DNA of 64,000 bases. It comes from Cristatella mucedo. Its lineage: Eukaryota; Bryozoa; Phylactolaemata; Cristatellidae. The DNA is taken from NCBI GenBank assembly GCA_009760855.2, contig WPIO01000025.1, positions 727,001-791,000 on the forward strand, read 5' to 3'. The position numbers and the translations under genes are program-made. Positions 22,950 to 33,714 of this stretch are shown here, in pieces. Position 1 is the first letter of the stretch. Every line of letters starts with the position of its first letter. The notes below the pieces were generated by a model. It was not told where the DNA came from, searched no databases, and saw only the letters and a list, made by a program, of their open reading frames with translations.

Positions 22950-24140
22950 GATTAGTGAAGTAAGCCCTTCGCCTGCATTCGCCGCTGTTTCGTTAAATTA
23001 AAAGGCTCAATCAAAACCGGCGGGGAGGAACATTGAATTGGAATCGGAATTTCTCGCCGACCCAGTGTGTTAGCATATAGGAATGTAGGCATTCCGTTTA
23101 TTTACTGAGCTTATTTAGCTTTCATCACAATTACGCTTTCAATGCCACTGGCCTTACAAAGTGCTTTTAATTTGCTTCCGCCTGTGGCTTACGATCCGAC
23201 AGTTTGTCACGCCAGTGAATCATGCGTGAAAAGATCGATGAATCCCAGGCCTAATGGTCTGTGATTCTAGGGCTCATCTGTTTTGCGACTGTTTTCTTCT
23301 GAAACGCTAACCAAAATGCATCACCTGTGTTCTCATCACGTTGAGGCCTCAGTTATTACCACCATTAGGCACGCTGGGCAGCTTATATTCTTCCTGGCTG
23401 ACATGTGGAGTTTATTTTTTATGCAAATACTAGAGCTGCAGAGTGAACGTGCTTGCATTATCATAACCACGGCTTTAAAATCATCATGTGGCCATACATT
23501 TCACAGCAACGCTACGCTTGGACCACTCAGAAAATGCCTCTCGATATCTTAAGGATGAAATTGTTAAGTGATTGACTGAGCCCAGATATTGGTGCGGGAT
23601 CTCTGCATTGGTAAACTATTGAGTACCTTTAATTGGGAAGCCAGGCACACCTTGAGGTTCCTAGATGATATTGTTTAGGGTAAGATCTTTAAGCCACTCA
23701 TATATTGTGCTCAGCTCTGTTGAAAAGCGCAGGTAACATAACCACAGCAGCAAAGTAGGCTGTTCTCAAAAGTGCGGTATTTCATAAAGAGGGTCATGTG
23801 ACCTGTAGCTATGTCTTACTGCAGCGGTTAGAAATTTAATCAAGTTAAAATCTTCACTGTACATTCACATCCTTAAAAGAAAGATACCCAACGTATTGCC
23901 GTCCCTCCCCAGTATGGCAGGGGTTGGGCCCAGGCGTGTTGGGTGCGATTCTCTTTAAGCCCGCTCTAAACCTAGTTTAAGTGTCATCAAGAAGTCGATT
24001 TAAACTTCTGCATTGGCAGGTCCTTCAGCCACTGTCACTCGAGGAAAAGGTATTGGGCTTCTAGTAGCATGCTAGCTTTAGAGGACCATTCAATTTAAAG
24101 TAAAATGACAATCTGTTTTATGTGTTACAACAGCTATTCC
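22950..24140 (+). repeat. 1.2 kb dispersed repeat R1, first copy
   Basis: This stretch recurs in the same orientation at 44392-45590 with moderate divergence over its whole length. Anchors in order include GTTAAATTAAAA, GCTCAATCAA, TGCATCACCTGTGTTCTCAT/TGTATCATCTGTGTTCTCAT, ATATTCTTCCTGGCTGAC, AAGTAGG(C/T)TGTTCTCAAAAG and AAATCTTCACTGTA. No open frame is shared, and a frame of 89 codons at 23283-23552 is not kept in the other copy. It begins directly after the (ATT)n tail of a LINE. It may be a non-autonomous transposon or a piece of a larger segmental duplication. Confidence 0.82.
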
Positions 24141-24959
24141 ATGGTCTTAGCAGTTTTTTCAAATGATTATGATATCGAAGAATTTTTCAAATCAGGTCTA
24201 CAGCGTCACAAAAGCGTAGGTGCCGGTTGGTGTAGGTATCTGTGTGGGTAGCTTGGATAGCTGGCTTATTCTACTGAGAGGATGGGAAAAGGAACAGGAC
24301 ATTTTGAAAAGATTTAGCGGCAGCCTCTTGTGGTTTGTGGTTCTCTGCATGGTTCGTATCGCTGGGCTCGCCGGCACACTGCCAGTGCAGGCAGACCGGT
24401 AGTACCATAAACCACCCCAGGGTCTAACTGATGGTGGCTGTGGCCTAGGGACAGGCCGGTGCCCAGCTGTGTTCTGACGGCTGTGGTTTATCCACAGGCC
24501 GGCTTTGTCCTCCCACCAACTCACAGGATGAGTTGTGGGTGGGAGGGAGTTGGGTAGGAGGGACCGCGAACCTGGACAGGGAGGGGAGTCGAGTGGGAGA
24601 CGGGGCCGAAGGGAGCCGTAGGGAGCCGTTCGCCCTTCGGCTCCGCGCGTAGTAATCCGTGCGTGGTAATAAACTGCTGGTGTTGGGCATCGGCTGGCTC
24701 TCTGCTGCGCGGCTCAAACAACGCCTCTCATCCAGGATTTCCACAACGGGCGCAAATTACAAGTCATGTGGTTCTTGAACTTTGTTTAATTAGGCACCCC
24801 TTAAATTATCTGGTTATAGCAAGTCTAGTTTTAGTGCTTTCATAATGGCTCCATAAGAAGAAACGTGCTCAACGATGACAAAAGGAATAATATATATTAA
24901 TATATATATATATATATATATTAATAATAAGATGGTATTTATATTAAGATAAATGATGG
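24141..24959. other. Unassigned DNA with a GC-rich island
   Basis: The interval 24340-24680 is clearly GC-richer, with overlapping frames on both strands (60-108 codons) and a hairpin-prone GGGAGCCGTAGGGAGCCG stretch. I recognise no gene. The long frames are a by-product of few AT-rich stop codons. A (TA)n run lies at 24889-24921. Confidence 0.35.
24889..24921. repeat. (TA)n microsatellite
   Basis: About 30 bases of TA repeat with one interruption (TATTAATATA). Confidence 0.9.
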
Positions 24960-26120
24960 CAAATGAGAACCGCCTAAAGCCGTCTTTCAGGAAATGTCGC
25001 AGGGTCTTAGTCTAGGGGCAATTCGCTAACTCTGCACGACCCAAGTCGGTGGCTGAAGCCCTGCAGTGGGAAAACTTAATGACCCACTGCAAGAAGTGTT
25101 GATGACCAGTACGAAGTCGCTTCCACTTCTATTTAAAAGAGACATTTAGATAAGATAATCTTAGCCATTTTAGCTTTACTAGCTTTGCCCACGCGCTAAA
25201 GACACTTTTAGGCAGGGCCACAGTCCGAATTAAGCTGCGGTCTGACTCAATTGGTTATGGAGCAAGAGCTATTTAGCCCTGATTGCGACTCAAACGCATT
25301 GCCACAATCGAAATCACCGATTCACTACCGCAGTTCTTGACAGCACATTAGACAAGCGTGAACAGAAACTCCAGGCTCGGGTGAGTTTGTTTGACTATTT
25401 ATCCGATACACGAGAAAGGTTAGTGGCTAGCTGAGCTTCTAACAACCTCTACTTCCGACGCACACTAACTTTTCTCACCGCTCGCTTGAGAAATTATGAG
25501 TCTCTACAAGTTTAAAGGCAGCAAGATGCGTGAATAATATGACTCTGGTGACGCAAACGCCATTCTCACTGCGCTTCCAGGTTTTCGTAAAATGATATGG
25601 CAGTAGCACTCACGAGACGTGTAAAATACTGATGAGGCTGGCCACTTGGCCCTATGGCACCAGATCTCACTATTGTTGGTCAGAGGCTGGAGGTATATTA
25701 TAGGCATAAGACCAGCTAAACTAAAACTCTGCATTCGAATACTATGGGAGACCGCAAACTAGAGCGGCAACTTATCGGACGCGTTTCAAAACCAATAACT
25801 TTGAAAGTAAATGAGGGCGAGCAGCCTGGCTTTCTATAATGTCGCAACGCCAAGCATCAACGACAGGATTATTATTTAGAGAATGAGTAAAACTGGTGGA
25901 TTGTGATTTAAGTTTGTGAATAGCCAGATTATTTGACACGGTGCTCCGAGCCATTCAATACAAGGCTTTACGATCTTGAACATTGCTCTAGGCATGTTCC
26001 TCCTCATTCAATATCGTAAGTACAGCCTCTAGATTTAGGAATCATTACCTCCAAGTGACAAAAAAGCTGCTTTTTATCCGGTTGATTGTTGATGTTTTTG
26101 AAACTCGAGAAACCAGTATA

Positions 26121-26775
26121 TACTATAATAATAATACAATTGATATAACGCCCCCGGAGAACTCAATCTCTCTCTAGGCACTTTTAATTTGCTGCAAAGG
26201 AAGCACGATCGAGTGGCTAGCGGTAGTATGCTGAATGAACAACAAGAAAAACATGGTTAGGGGTGACATGTACAGGATCAGCATGCAAATGTGGTTAGTG
26301 GCAGCCTGCACAGTGTCAGCACGGATAAACACATAAACGACGAATCACAGGAACCCACAAAATGCTGTCATAAACAGATGCGTTTTAGTCTCTTTTTAAA
26401 TGTGGACTAGTCAGGGGATTCCGTAAAGCTGGTCAGAAGTGAGTTTCAGGCTTTGGGAGCATATGAACTAAAGGCACGATCTCAAATAGATTTGAGGTTT
26501 GTACGAGATATAGGTAAACAGTTAGATTCCAAAAAGCGGGTGATGCGATGTTTAGCATGGTGGGTGTCAATCTGGAAAGTAGGCTAGAGCCATAAAATGA
26601 AGGGACTTAAAAGTGGGTGACAAAACCTTGAATTCGATGCGTTGCTTGCCTGGGCGCCAGTGCAGGTCGATGGCAAGCAGTGAGATAAGGCAACTGCAAC
26701 GCTCACGACAGACAAGCCTAGCTGTAGAATTTTGCATCAGCTGTAAGCGCCCAAGTGCACAGGCAAGACGTGATG
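26121..26775 (-). mobile_element. LINE-A 3-prime fragment, minus-strand half of a head-to-head pair
   Basis: Reading minus strand, it runs from the C-terminal coding block (RQLQRSRQT region on the opposite strand; CTTGAATTCGATGCGTTGCT anchor) through the 3-prime UTR to (ATT)n at 26127. It ends at about 26775 exactly where a plus-strand LINE-A 3-prime end begins. Confidence 0.85.
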
Positions 26776-27012
26776 TCAGAAATGCATTATGTGCTTATGC
26801 GTGCTGACTCTGTGCATTCTGCCACTAGCCACATTTGCATGCTGACCCTGTGCATGTCACACTTAACCATGTTATTCATGTTGTTTATCAAGTATGATAT
26901 TACTCACCATTCAATCGCGTTCCCCTGTGTAGCAAATGTAAAGCGCCTAGAAAGAGATTGAGTTCTCTGAGGGTGCCTTATCAAGTGCATTATTATTATT
27001 ATTATTATTATA
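26776..27012 (+). mobile_element. LINE-A 3-prime UTR and tail, plus-strand half of a head-to-head pair
   Basis: Contains GTGCTGACTCTGTGCATTC, the TGCATGCTGACCCTGTGCAT block, AAAGCGCCTAGAAAGAGATT and GGGTGCCTTATCAAGTGC with (ATT)n ending near 27010. Together with the minus-strand fragment it forms an inverted pair whose two tails face outward. Confidence 0.88.
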
Positions 27013-28726
27013 TACATACATATATATGGTATGTAACATATACTTATTGCATATATACAATTACATTCCTAGGTTTTTAAAACCTTTAGTATTCGTGCAT
27101 GCATTTCCCTCACGATGGAATAAGCAGCTGTCATCAGCATAAACAGTGCATAGTGCTTGATGCACTGGCAACAATTTTATCAGAGAGAGATAGACAGGGA
27201 AGTGCTTCATAACATTGTTTGGGCTATGTCGCATTACAGCTTAATGCCCTACTAGCCTCGAAGACTTCGTAAATCCTATGTGAGTAGCGGCTAGTGTGTC
27301 CCTTGTGCTGTTGAAGGAAGACATTTTACGGGTGTCAGAAACCACAGCACTGCATATGGATTTATGCAAAATGCCGAGCACGCTCTTTTAAGCATTTTTA
27401 GCACTTTAGGCAGCAGCAGTGATCTATGAGTTGCTATCGTTCTCTGCGGGCTCAGTATTCGGCCAAGACAGCTAATTCAGTAGGAATCTGCCTCATCAGT
27501 GACCCGTCAACTCATGGACCGATTCTTCGAGTTTTATTGCAAGGTTTGTATTTAAAAACTGCAATCATAATCAGACGTATTTTTAGAACGGTTGTAGTCT
27601 GGATATACTTTATTGCTTGCATGGCTACGATAAATCCTTTAACCTTCTTGTAGAAATTGCGAAAAATTCATATTTTCAGTAGTGCGTTAAAACAGAAAAA
27701 CTTAATTTAGCTATATTTTATTTTAAAAGAAATTTTTTTTAGAAATCCTAGCAGCTGCTTGTATAACTTCTGAGAAGTCGTAACCCTAGTGCTTTTTTAG
27801 CCTAATCGTATTCATTTATTTAATTTTACTCCCTTGCAAAAAGGCATGCATAGCATTTAATATATATTTACAAAAAGTAACTCCTTACAGAAAATATTAA
27901 GAATATAAATGCTAAATGTATATCGCCTTTCAAGGTCTCCCTGAAGGCTAAGTTCAGATTCTCTGCAATAATCCAATATAATGGTAAATAAGACAGCCAT
28001 CAGATGATACTTGACCTAAAAGACCGAAGTGATGTAATTTCAAAATTAATTATCACCTAAAGCCGTTTGACGAGGAGCTGAATATCGAATAAGAATTTCA
28101 CCAAGTGCGGGGACAATTTCCGAAATATCTGTTAAAACTGGTAATCAAGTTGCATACCGATTGAGTTATTCAGCTTTTGAGACTCATCCTTCCTTGGTTA
28201 CCTATTGTTTCTGCGGTTCATGAATAAGGTGCATTCTATTGTCTTCCCGACCCAGGTGGTAGGCTCAAGTCCTGCAGTCGGAGATCCTGTATTTCCCACT
28301 GCAAGCGGTGGTAGTTGCCGGTAAGGTGCTTCTGCCGCTATTTAAGTGAGGCTGTTGAGTAATCTAACCTTTAACTTTTTAACTTAAATACATTTTCCTA
28401 TGGCAGTGGCTATCATCCAAATCAAGCCACGATCTCTTTTGTTGTGCGTTAGACCAAAAGCTATTTAGTCCTGATGGCACCTGGAGACGGAAAAAATGTA
28501 CATGAGACTGACCACTTCTACCTTGCTGCACCAGATCTTTCTATTGTTGGTAAGCGTCTGGAGGCAAATCAAGCGGATCAGACCTTCATGGCTGTAGATT
28601 TGGCTTCAAATACTATGGGAGACAACAGAATAGAGCCGCCTTTTATTGGCATACTTCAAAACCAAGGACTTTCAAAAAAAAGCGGAAGAGCAGCATGGCG
28701 TTCTTTGCCGTCACAATGCTAATCCA

Positions 28727-29007
28727 TGTAATGTAATTTAACTCCATCTGTAACTCCGCAAAGTCATAAAGACAATTTGGGTGCTACGCAGGAGAGTTTT
28801 GTATAGCGTACTCACGGCCTAAGCGGCTTTTAGTGGCATTCGGTAGTCATCAGACTTCGTCTCACGCACCAAAAAGAAAGTGGGAAGCATAGCCGTGTCT
28901 GGTGAGCAGTTGGGGTAGTGAGTAGCATGAAAGTAGCAGCTCAGGACCGCTGAAAAGGATGTGTCATTGCCGGCAGCAGGAGATTAGTTGTCGTTGCGTA
29001 AGAAAGC
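28727..29007 (-). mobile_element. LINE-B 3-prime fragment
   Basis: Minus-strand 3-prime end of a second LINE family. The tail is ATTACATTACAT-like, followed inward by GGAGTTACAGATGGAG, the block encoding LLSCYFHATHYLNC, and stops near GTTGTCGTTGCG. It is 5-prime truncated and sits inside copy B but not copy A, so it arrived after the duplication. Confidence 0.82.
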
Positions 29008-29246
29008 CATGGATGATTAGAAACCGTTTTCCGAGAATTGTTTGCAAATGGTAGATTGGGATACGATCGGAGCTAACTGCCAGATTTGGCTTCTTTTAGA
29101 CAATGCTCCGAGCCAATCAATGTAAGGCCTTGCGCTATCGAACATTGCCATAGTCAAGCTTCCCCTCATTCAAAATCGAAAGTACATCCTGTAGATTTAC
29201 GAATCACTATCTCATTTACGCGACTATACCGCCGCTTTCTCATGCA

Positions 29247-29565
29247 GAGGGCAGTTGATTTACAGGAAGCTGGAGAAACGATTATATACTTTGTAGATCA
29301 AAAAAAGGTGTATTCATGCACGCCAAACCCTTCCGATGAAATGAGCAATTGCCGTTTGTACATACGGCGCTTAGCCCATGAGGCACTGACAACGGTTTCG
29401 CCAGAGACTGACGAGGAAGTGGTGTGTAGCATTGTCGGGGCTATATCGAATCTCAAACTTAATGCCCGTCCTGGCCTCAAGAAATGTATACGTTCTACAC
29501 TAATAGCGGCTATGATTTACCAAGAGCTGTTGAAGGAAGACATTTTAAAAGTTTTGGAGCCATAG
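29247..29565 (+). CDS. Candidate exon or small gene of unknown function
   Basis: A frame runs openly through here and ends at a TAG at 29563. A good splice acceptor (CTTTCTCATGCAG) lies at 29234-29246, so it may be a terminal exon. The product is a soluble-looking alpha/beta sequence (QEAGETIIYFVDQKKVYSC, then RRLAHEALTTVSPETDEEVV, then LLKEDILKVLEP) that I do not recognise. The homologous stretch in copy A has stops and a LINE insertion. A possible upstream exon at 28474-28549 ends at a GTAAGC donor, but its phase does not match, so a simple two-exon model fails. The frame could still be chance. Confidence 0.3.
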
Positions 29566-30360
29566 AGGTGCATAGGAAAGGTATACAAAATGCCGAGCAT
29601 ACCATTCTCGACACATTTAGCATCTTTGGCAACAGCAACGACCTGGGAGTTGCTATCGTTCTCAGTGGGCTGTGTATCTGGCAGATTCAGCTGCTTCAGC
29701 AATCTGTCCCATCAGTAACTCGTAGAACTAAGAACCGATGTTTTAGAATTTTCTAGCAAGGTTCACTTGCAACATTGCAATGCTACTCAGACATGTTAGT
29801 TTTAGAGTGCTTACCGTCTGGCTGAATATTATTGCTTGCATTGCTATGATAACTTGTTTAACCTACTAGGAGATATCGTCAAAGTTCACTGTCATGTAAT
29901 CCTGCTAAACCGGTAAAACTGACTCCATTTATTGATATGCTTTTTTGATCCGTATGCTTTGAAATCATACGAATTGCTTGTATAACTTCTGCGAATTTGT
30001 GACCATCGTAACTAGCTTACCTTAATCATACGCAAGTTATTGGATTTACTCACTTGCAAGAAATATATTTGTAGCATTAAGTATATTTACAAAAATGAGA
30101 CCTTATTATGAAAATATTTTCTGCATAAAAGTTAAATATATATTAGATTTTCATGGTCTCCCGAATGGTAAATACAGTGTTCGTCAGATGATGATGAACG
30201 TATAAAACGCAGAGGTGTAAACTCAAACCCCACAATTACCAGAGGACGTCTGAAGCAGAGCTGAGGGCCCCAAAAAAATTTGCACTCAAAGCGGGAAAGA
30301 TCCCGAAACGTTTGGTAAAACTAGTAATCAGGTTACTCTCCAGTTTTATCGTTTCATAAC

Positions 30361-30589
30361 AAAATAAAAGCAGCCCGGAGCCGCCGCGGTAGCCGGGGCC
30401 GTCAGCTTAAACGCCGCTCGTTTGGCGGAAACTGCGAGCTGATTACCCGCTCGTTTGGTATTCCTAGCATTCTCTCGAAACGCTTAGCACACTTTCCCAC
30501 AATCGTCACTGTGAACCTGTCTAACTTAGCGTTCATCAGGCCTGTTATAACTCCGGTGGCCCAACTTAACGCTTGTATTTGGAATCCTC
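30361..30589. other. Short spacer before LINE-A
   Basis: GC-richer at 30370-30460 (GCAGCCCGGAGCCGCCGCGG). No gene or RNA recognised. It may be the degraded 5-prime region of the LINE that follows. Confidence 0.35.
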
Positions 30590-32701
30590 GCTCAATTTGC
30601 TATAAACTTATAGTAATAAGTTACCATATTTTTTAAAATCGTCTCGACCTGCTCGCCTTGACTGAAACTTGGCCAAAATCGGTAAACTCCCCGACAATTA
30701 AAGAGGCTGCTACGATTGGTTTCTCATTTGTTTACACCCCTAGATCAATCAAAGCTGGAGGTGGAGTTGCTTCTATCATGTGCTCAAAATTTGACTGCAA
30801 GCCAATTGTAGTACCCTTGAAGCGGGTTTTTTATTTGATTGTCTTGATTTCACCTGACAACAAGCTACCGACGGTGGCAGTAGTCTACCACCCACTAGGT
30901 ACCAATTCCTTCTTTATTTCAGGTTTGTGCAAGAAACTAATCCTTCCTCCTTATGGGCGATTTCAACATTCACTTTGATAACTTATCTGACGCCTTCAGC
31001 ACTGCATTTCGTGCACTGACTGACTCATTGTCTCTTATGGCTGATGTATATGGCCCTACACTCATCAAGGGTCACACACTCGACCAGATTATCTCATACA
31101 ACTGCATTTTGTCATTGCTAATTATTACCGAATTCTGCCTATCTGACCACATGCAGATCTCATTCAGTCTATAGTGTGTACCCTCCTCCTCCTTCTCCTC
31201 CTCTAAAATCCCTTGTGAATCGCGAAACTTCAAGACCTTTGACATCAATGCTGTCCGTGCCAGAACATCTGCCTCACTTCTGCTACTCCGTCCCCCTCCG
31301 ACCTCTCATCATTAGTAGATTACTGCAATACGACACTATTCGACATGCTCAACGAGTTTGTCTCTCTGACTAAGCGCACTTTTTGACCTTGCCCAGACAG
31401 CCTATGGTTTACCACTGACATTAAACTAGCAACGGTCTACTAAGAGCAAGCTTCAAAAAAGCGTAAAAAATATCAGGACTGACTTTCTATCGACAGGCAT
31501 ACGAAGACTACTGTACATCATATCGATCGATCCTAGCTAAAGCCGAGTCTAGCTTCTATAGAAACATTGTTGAATCAGAGATGCAGAATCCAAAAATGTT
31601 TATGTCGACGATCAACCATCTCCTCAACCGCTCCCACGCTAGCTCCATACCTAATGATCCCTTTAATAATCTAGCTGATCACTTCGCTAGCCTCTTTGTC
31701 CTGAAGATAGACAAGATCAAGGAGTCTATCCCTACGATGGCAGCATCTTCCTTCTAATACTGTGCCTCAATTTCTTGCAGCACCTCTACATTTAAGGAGG
31801 TCACTAGCGACCTCGCCGTGAATTAAGTACATTTCCCAATCAAAGGAGATAACTAGTCCTTTCGACCCTTACCCCACAGTCCAGCTTCTACAGTGCATTG
31901 ACCTAATGCCGCCATTTATAACACTATCACGTCATTAGCCTCAGGTCATGTCCCAGCACCTCTCAAAAAGGCTCTAGTCAGGCGACTACTCAACAAGGCA
32001 ACACTAGACCAAGAGAACTTGAGCAACCGCCCAGTCTCCCTTCTACCATTCCTATCAAAGACACTGGAACGGGTCGTGGCGGAGCAGCTAAACTCATATA
32101 TCGAAACTTCACACCTTGCTAGTAAGTTCCAGTCTGGCTTTAGAGCTAATTACTCCACAGAGTCAGCATTGCTTCGGTTGTACAACGACCTGCTTAGGAA
32201 TGCCGAAATGAGTTGAGTATCTCTGCTTGTTTTGCTCGATCTTTCGGTAGCTTTTGATACAATCGATCTACTAGTCCTTCGTGAGTGCCTCTCATCTCGC
32301 CTGGGCATCACTGGCACTGCTCTGCAACGGTTCTGGTCCTATCTCAGTGGTAGACTCAAGAGTATTGATGTGAATGGACAACAATCATCCGAGGAATCTC
32401 TGAAAAATTTGATACCTCAGGGCTCCGTGCTAGATCCGGTTCTTTTCACGGTTTATACTCTTCCTCTTGCCGATGTTATTGCCAGGCACAATCTAGGCTT
32501 TCACTTATATGCGTATAGCATTCAGTTCTACCTTTGCTTGCATTCCTCCCAGCTCTCCAGGTCAAAATCTCTCAACTCCCTTACTGCATGTATTGATGAC
32601 ATCCGCACATAGATGGCAGCAAATTTTCGTAAATTGAATGATGATAAGACCAACTTACTAGTTATGGGCGAACCCTGTGTGATTCAGAAAATGGGAAAGG
32701 C

Positions 32702-32913
32702 TAAGGATGTGCATTCGCTTAAAGCCTTCGGACACGTTGCATCACTTGATAAATCATAATTGATAAATTAAAAAAAATCAATTAATAAATAAATTGACAA
32801 AATAAAATGCACCCAGCTTCCTGAGTAGTGGCTATTTCGTCTTCCTCAAGCGTTAAGCGGTAAGGCAGAGGCGCACTGGCCCGAGCCGTGCTCTCAACTG
32901 CGCAGAGCCTCGC
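32702..32913. mobile_element. Unidentified insert of about 210 bases inside LINE-A
   Basis: The LINE-A sequence matches other copies up to GGAAAGGCTAA and resumes at about CTTCCAGCATATCTCCTG. The intervening DNA is foreign to the family. It has an AT-rich half (AAAAAAAATCAATTAATAAA) and a GC-rich half (GTAAGGCAGAGGCGCACTGG). Minus-strand orientation would give a GC-rich head and an A/T-rich tail, as in a SINE, but no clear pol III boxes were found. Confidence 0.5.
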
Positions 32914-33108
32914 TTCCAGCATATCTCCTGTTGAATCTGCACACAATCTAGGTCTTATGTACCAAAAGTGACCTCTCGCTAGACCACCATATCAGCTCCA
33001 CAGTGAAGTCTGCCTACTTTCAGCAACGTAACATTGCTGAGTTTCGGGCTTCTTTAGACATGGATACCACACTTAAGTTTGCCCATGCATTTCTGCCATC
33101 TCGTCTTG

Positions 33109-33262
33109 AGTTTAATATATAATTCATTTATATAGCGCCACAAGAGAAATTAATCTCCATTCAGGCGCTTCACTTATGCCTCGGGGCTCGAACCCACGAC
33201 CTCTGTCAGACCTTGAACGGGGCGAGCATCTTGACCGCTAGACTAAAAAACCTCGGCAGTTT
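33109..33262 (-). mobile_element. tRNA-derived SINE (family S1) inserted in LINE-A, with 5-base target duplication
   Basis: The SINE body (33114-33257, minus strand) has perfect A box TAGTCTAGCGG (33235-33245) and B box GGTTCGAGCCC (33184-33194). Its tail is GAAGCGCCTGAATGGAG, ATTAATTTCTC and GGCGCTATATAAATG. It is flanked by AGTTT on both sides (33109-33113 and 33258-33262). Removing the SINE and one AGTTT restores gap-free alignment to the undisturbed LINE-A copy at 15971 (CTTGACTTATGCAACTCAC). This marks it as a true retroposition event younger than the host LINE. Confidence 0.92.
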
Positions 33263-33714
33263 TGTATCTCACTGCTTGCTGGTCTACCGGCCTGTGCACT
33301 CAGACGCTTACAGCTGGTGCAAAACTCTGCAGCTAGGCTTGTCTGTCGTGAACTTCGCAGTTGCCACATCACACCATTTCTCGCCGACCTCCACTGACTA
33401 CCAGTCAAGGAATGCATCGTATTCAAGGTTTGGTTGCTCGCTTTTAGGTCTCTTTATCCTTTGGCTTCTGCCTACCTATCAGACCTACTGCCCAGTCATC
33501 GTACCACCCACTTTTTGGAGTCCAACTGTTTACCTATACCTCGTACAAACCTTAAATACGGCTATTAAAGACGCTAAAAAGGACTGTGGCTGTCCAACAA
33601 ATTATTGTACTTTCACTTTGAACCAAACAATTACGTTCCAGTCAGTTTTTAAACCTGACTGAGTCAGCTTAATTCGGGAGTGTAAAGACGTGTTAGAAAT
33701 TCAGACCTAGGTAG

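Larger units (their letters stand above)
25030..28225 (+). repeat. Duplicated unit, copy A (with LINE-A insertions)
   Basis: Copy A matches the adjacent copy B (28235-30360) in the same order. Anchors include GACCCA(A/G)GT and CACTGCAAG; then AGCTATTTAG(C/T)CCTGAT; GCACCAGATCT and CTATTGTTGGT; AATACTATGGGAGAC; GTGCTCCGAGCC(A/-)TTCAAT; GTTGAAGGAAGACATTTTA; GAGTTGCTATCGTTCTC; and GCTTGTATAACTTCTG. Copy A has lost the open frame kept in B and is interrupted at about 26121-27012 by LINE-A pieces. It may have begun with a tRNA-like SINE (CTTAGTCTAGGGGCAA at 25009). Confidence 0.8.
28235..30360 (+). repeat. Duplicated unit, copy B
   Basis: Second copy of the unit described at 25030, in direct orientation and adjacent to it. 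It lacks the LINE-A insertion of copy A but carries its own LINE-B insertion at 28727-29007. Its right third (about 29960-30355) is also found at 49895-50480. Copy B keeps a roughly 100-codon frame at 29247-29565 that copy A has lost. Confidence 0.8.
30590..33558 (+). mobile_element. Longest LINE-A copy: endonuclease plus reverse transcriptase, interrupted
   Basis: The most complete member of the family here. The endonuclease region shows LTETW (near 30658), GGGVASI, VVYHPLGTNSFF, MGDFNIHFDN (30953, shifted frame), GHTLDQIIS and FCLSDHMQISF, the usual order for an APE-type LINE endonuclease. The reverse transcriptase has NRPVSLLPFLSKTLERVV, FQSGFRANYSTESALL, LLVLLDLSVAFDTID and IPQGSVLDPVLF. 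The catalytic YADD has become YAYS, and there are several stops and frameshifts. An unrelated insert of about 210 bases lies at 32702-32913 and a SINE at 33114-33257. The copy ends within the C-terminal block near 33558 without a tail. It is inactive. Confidence 0.9.
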
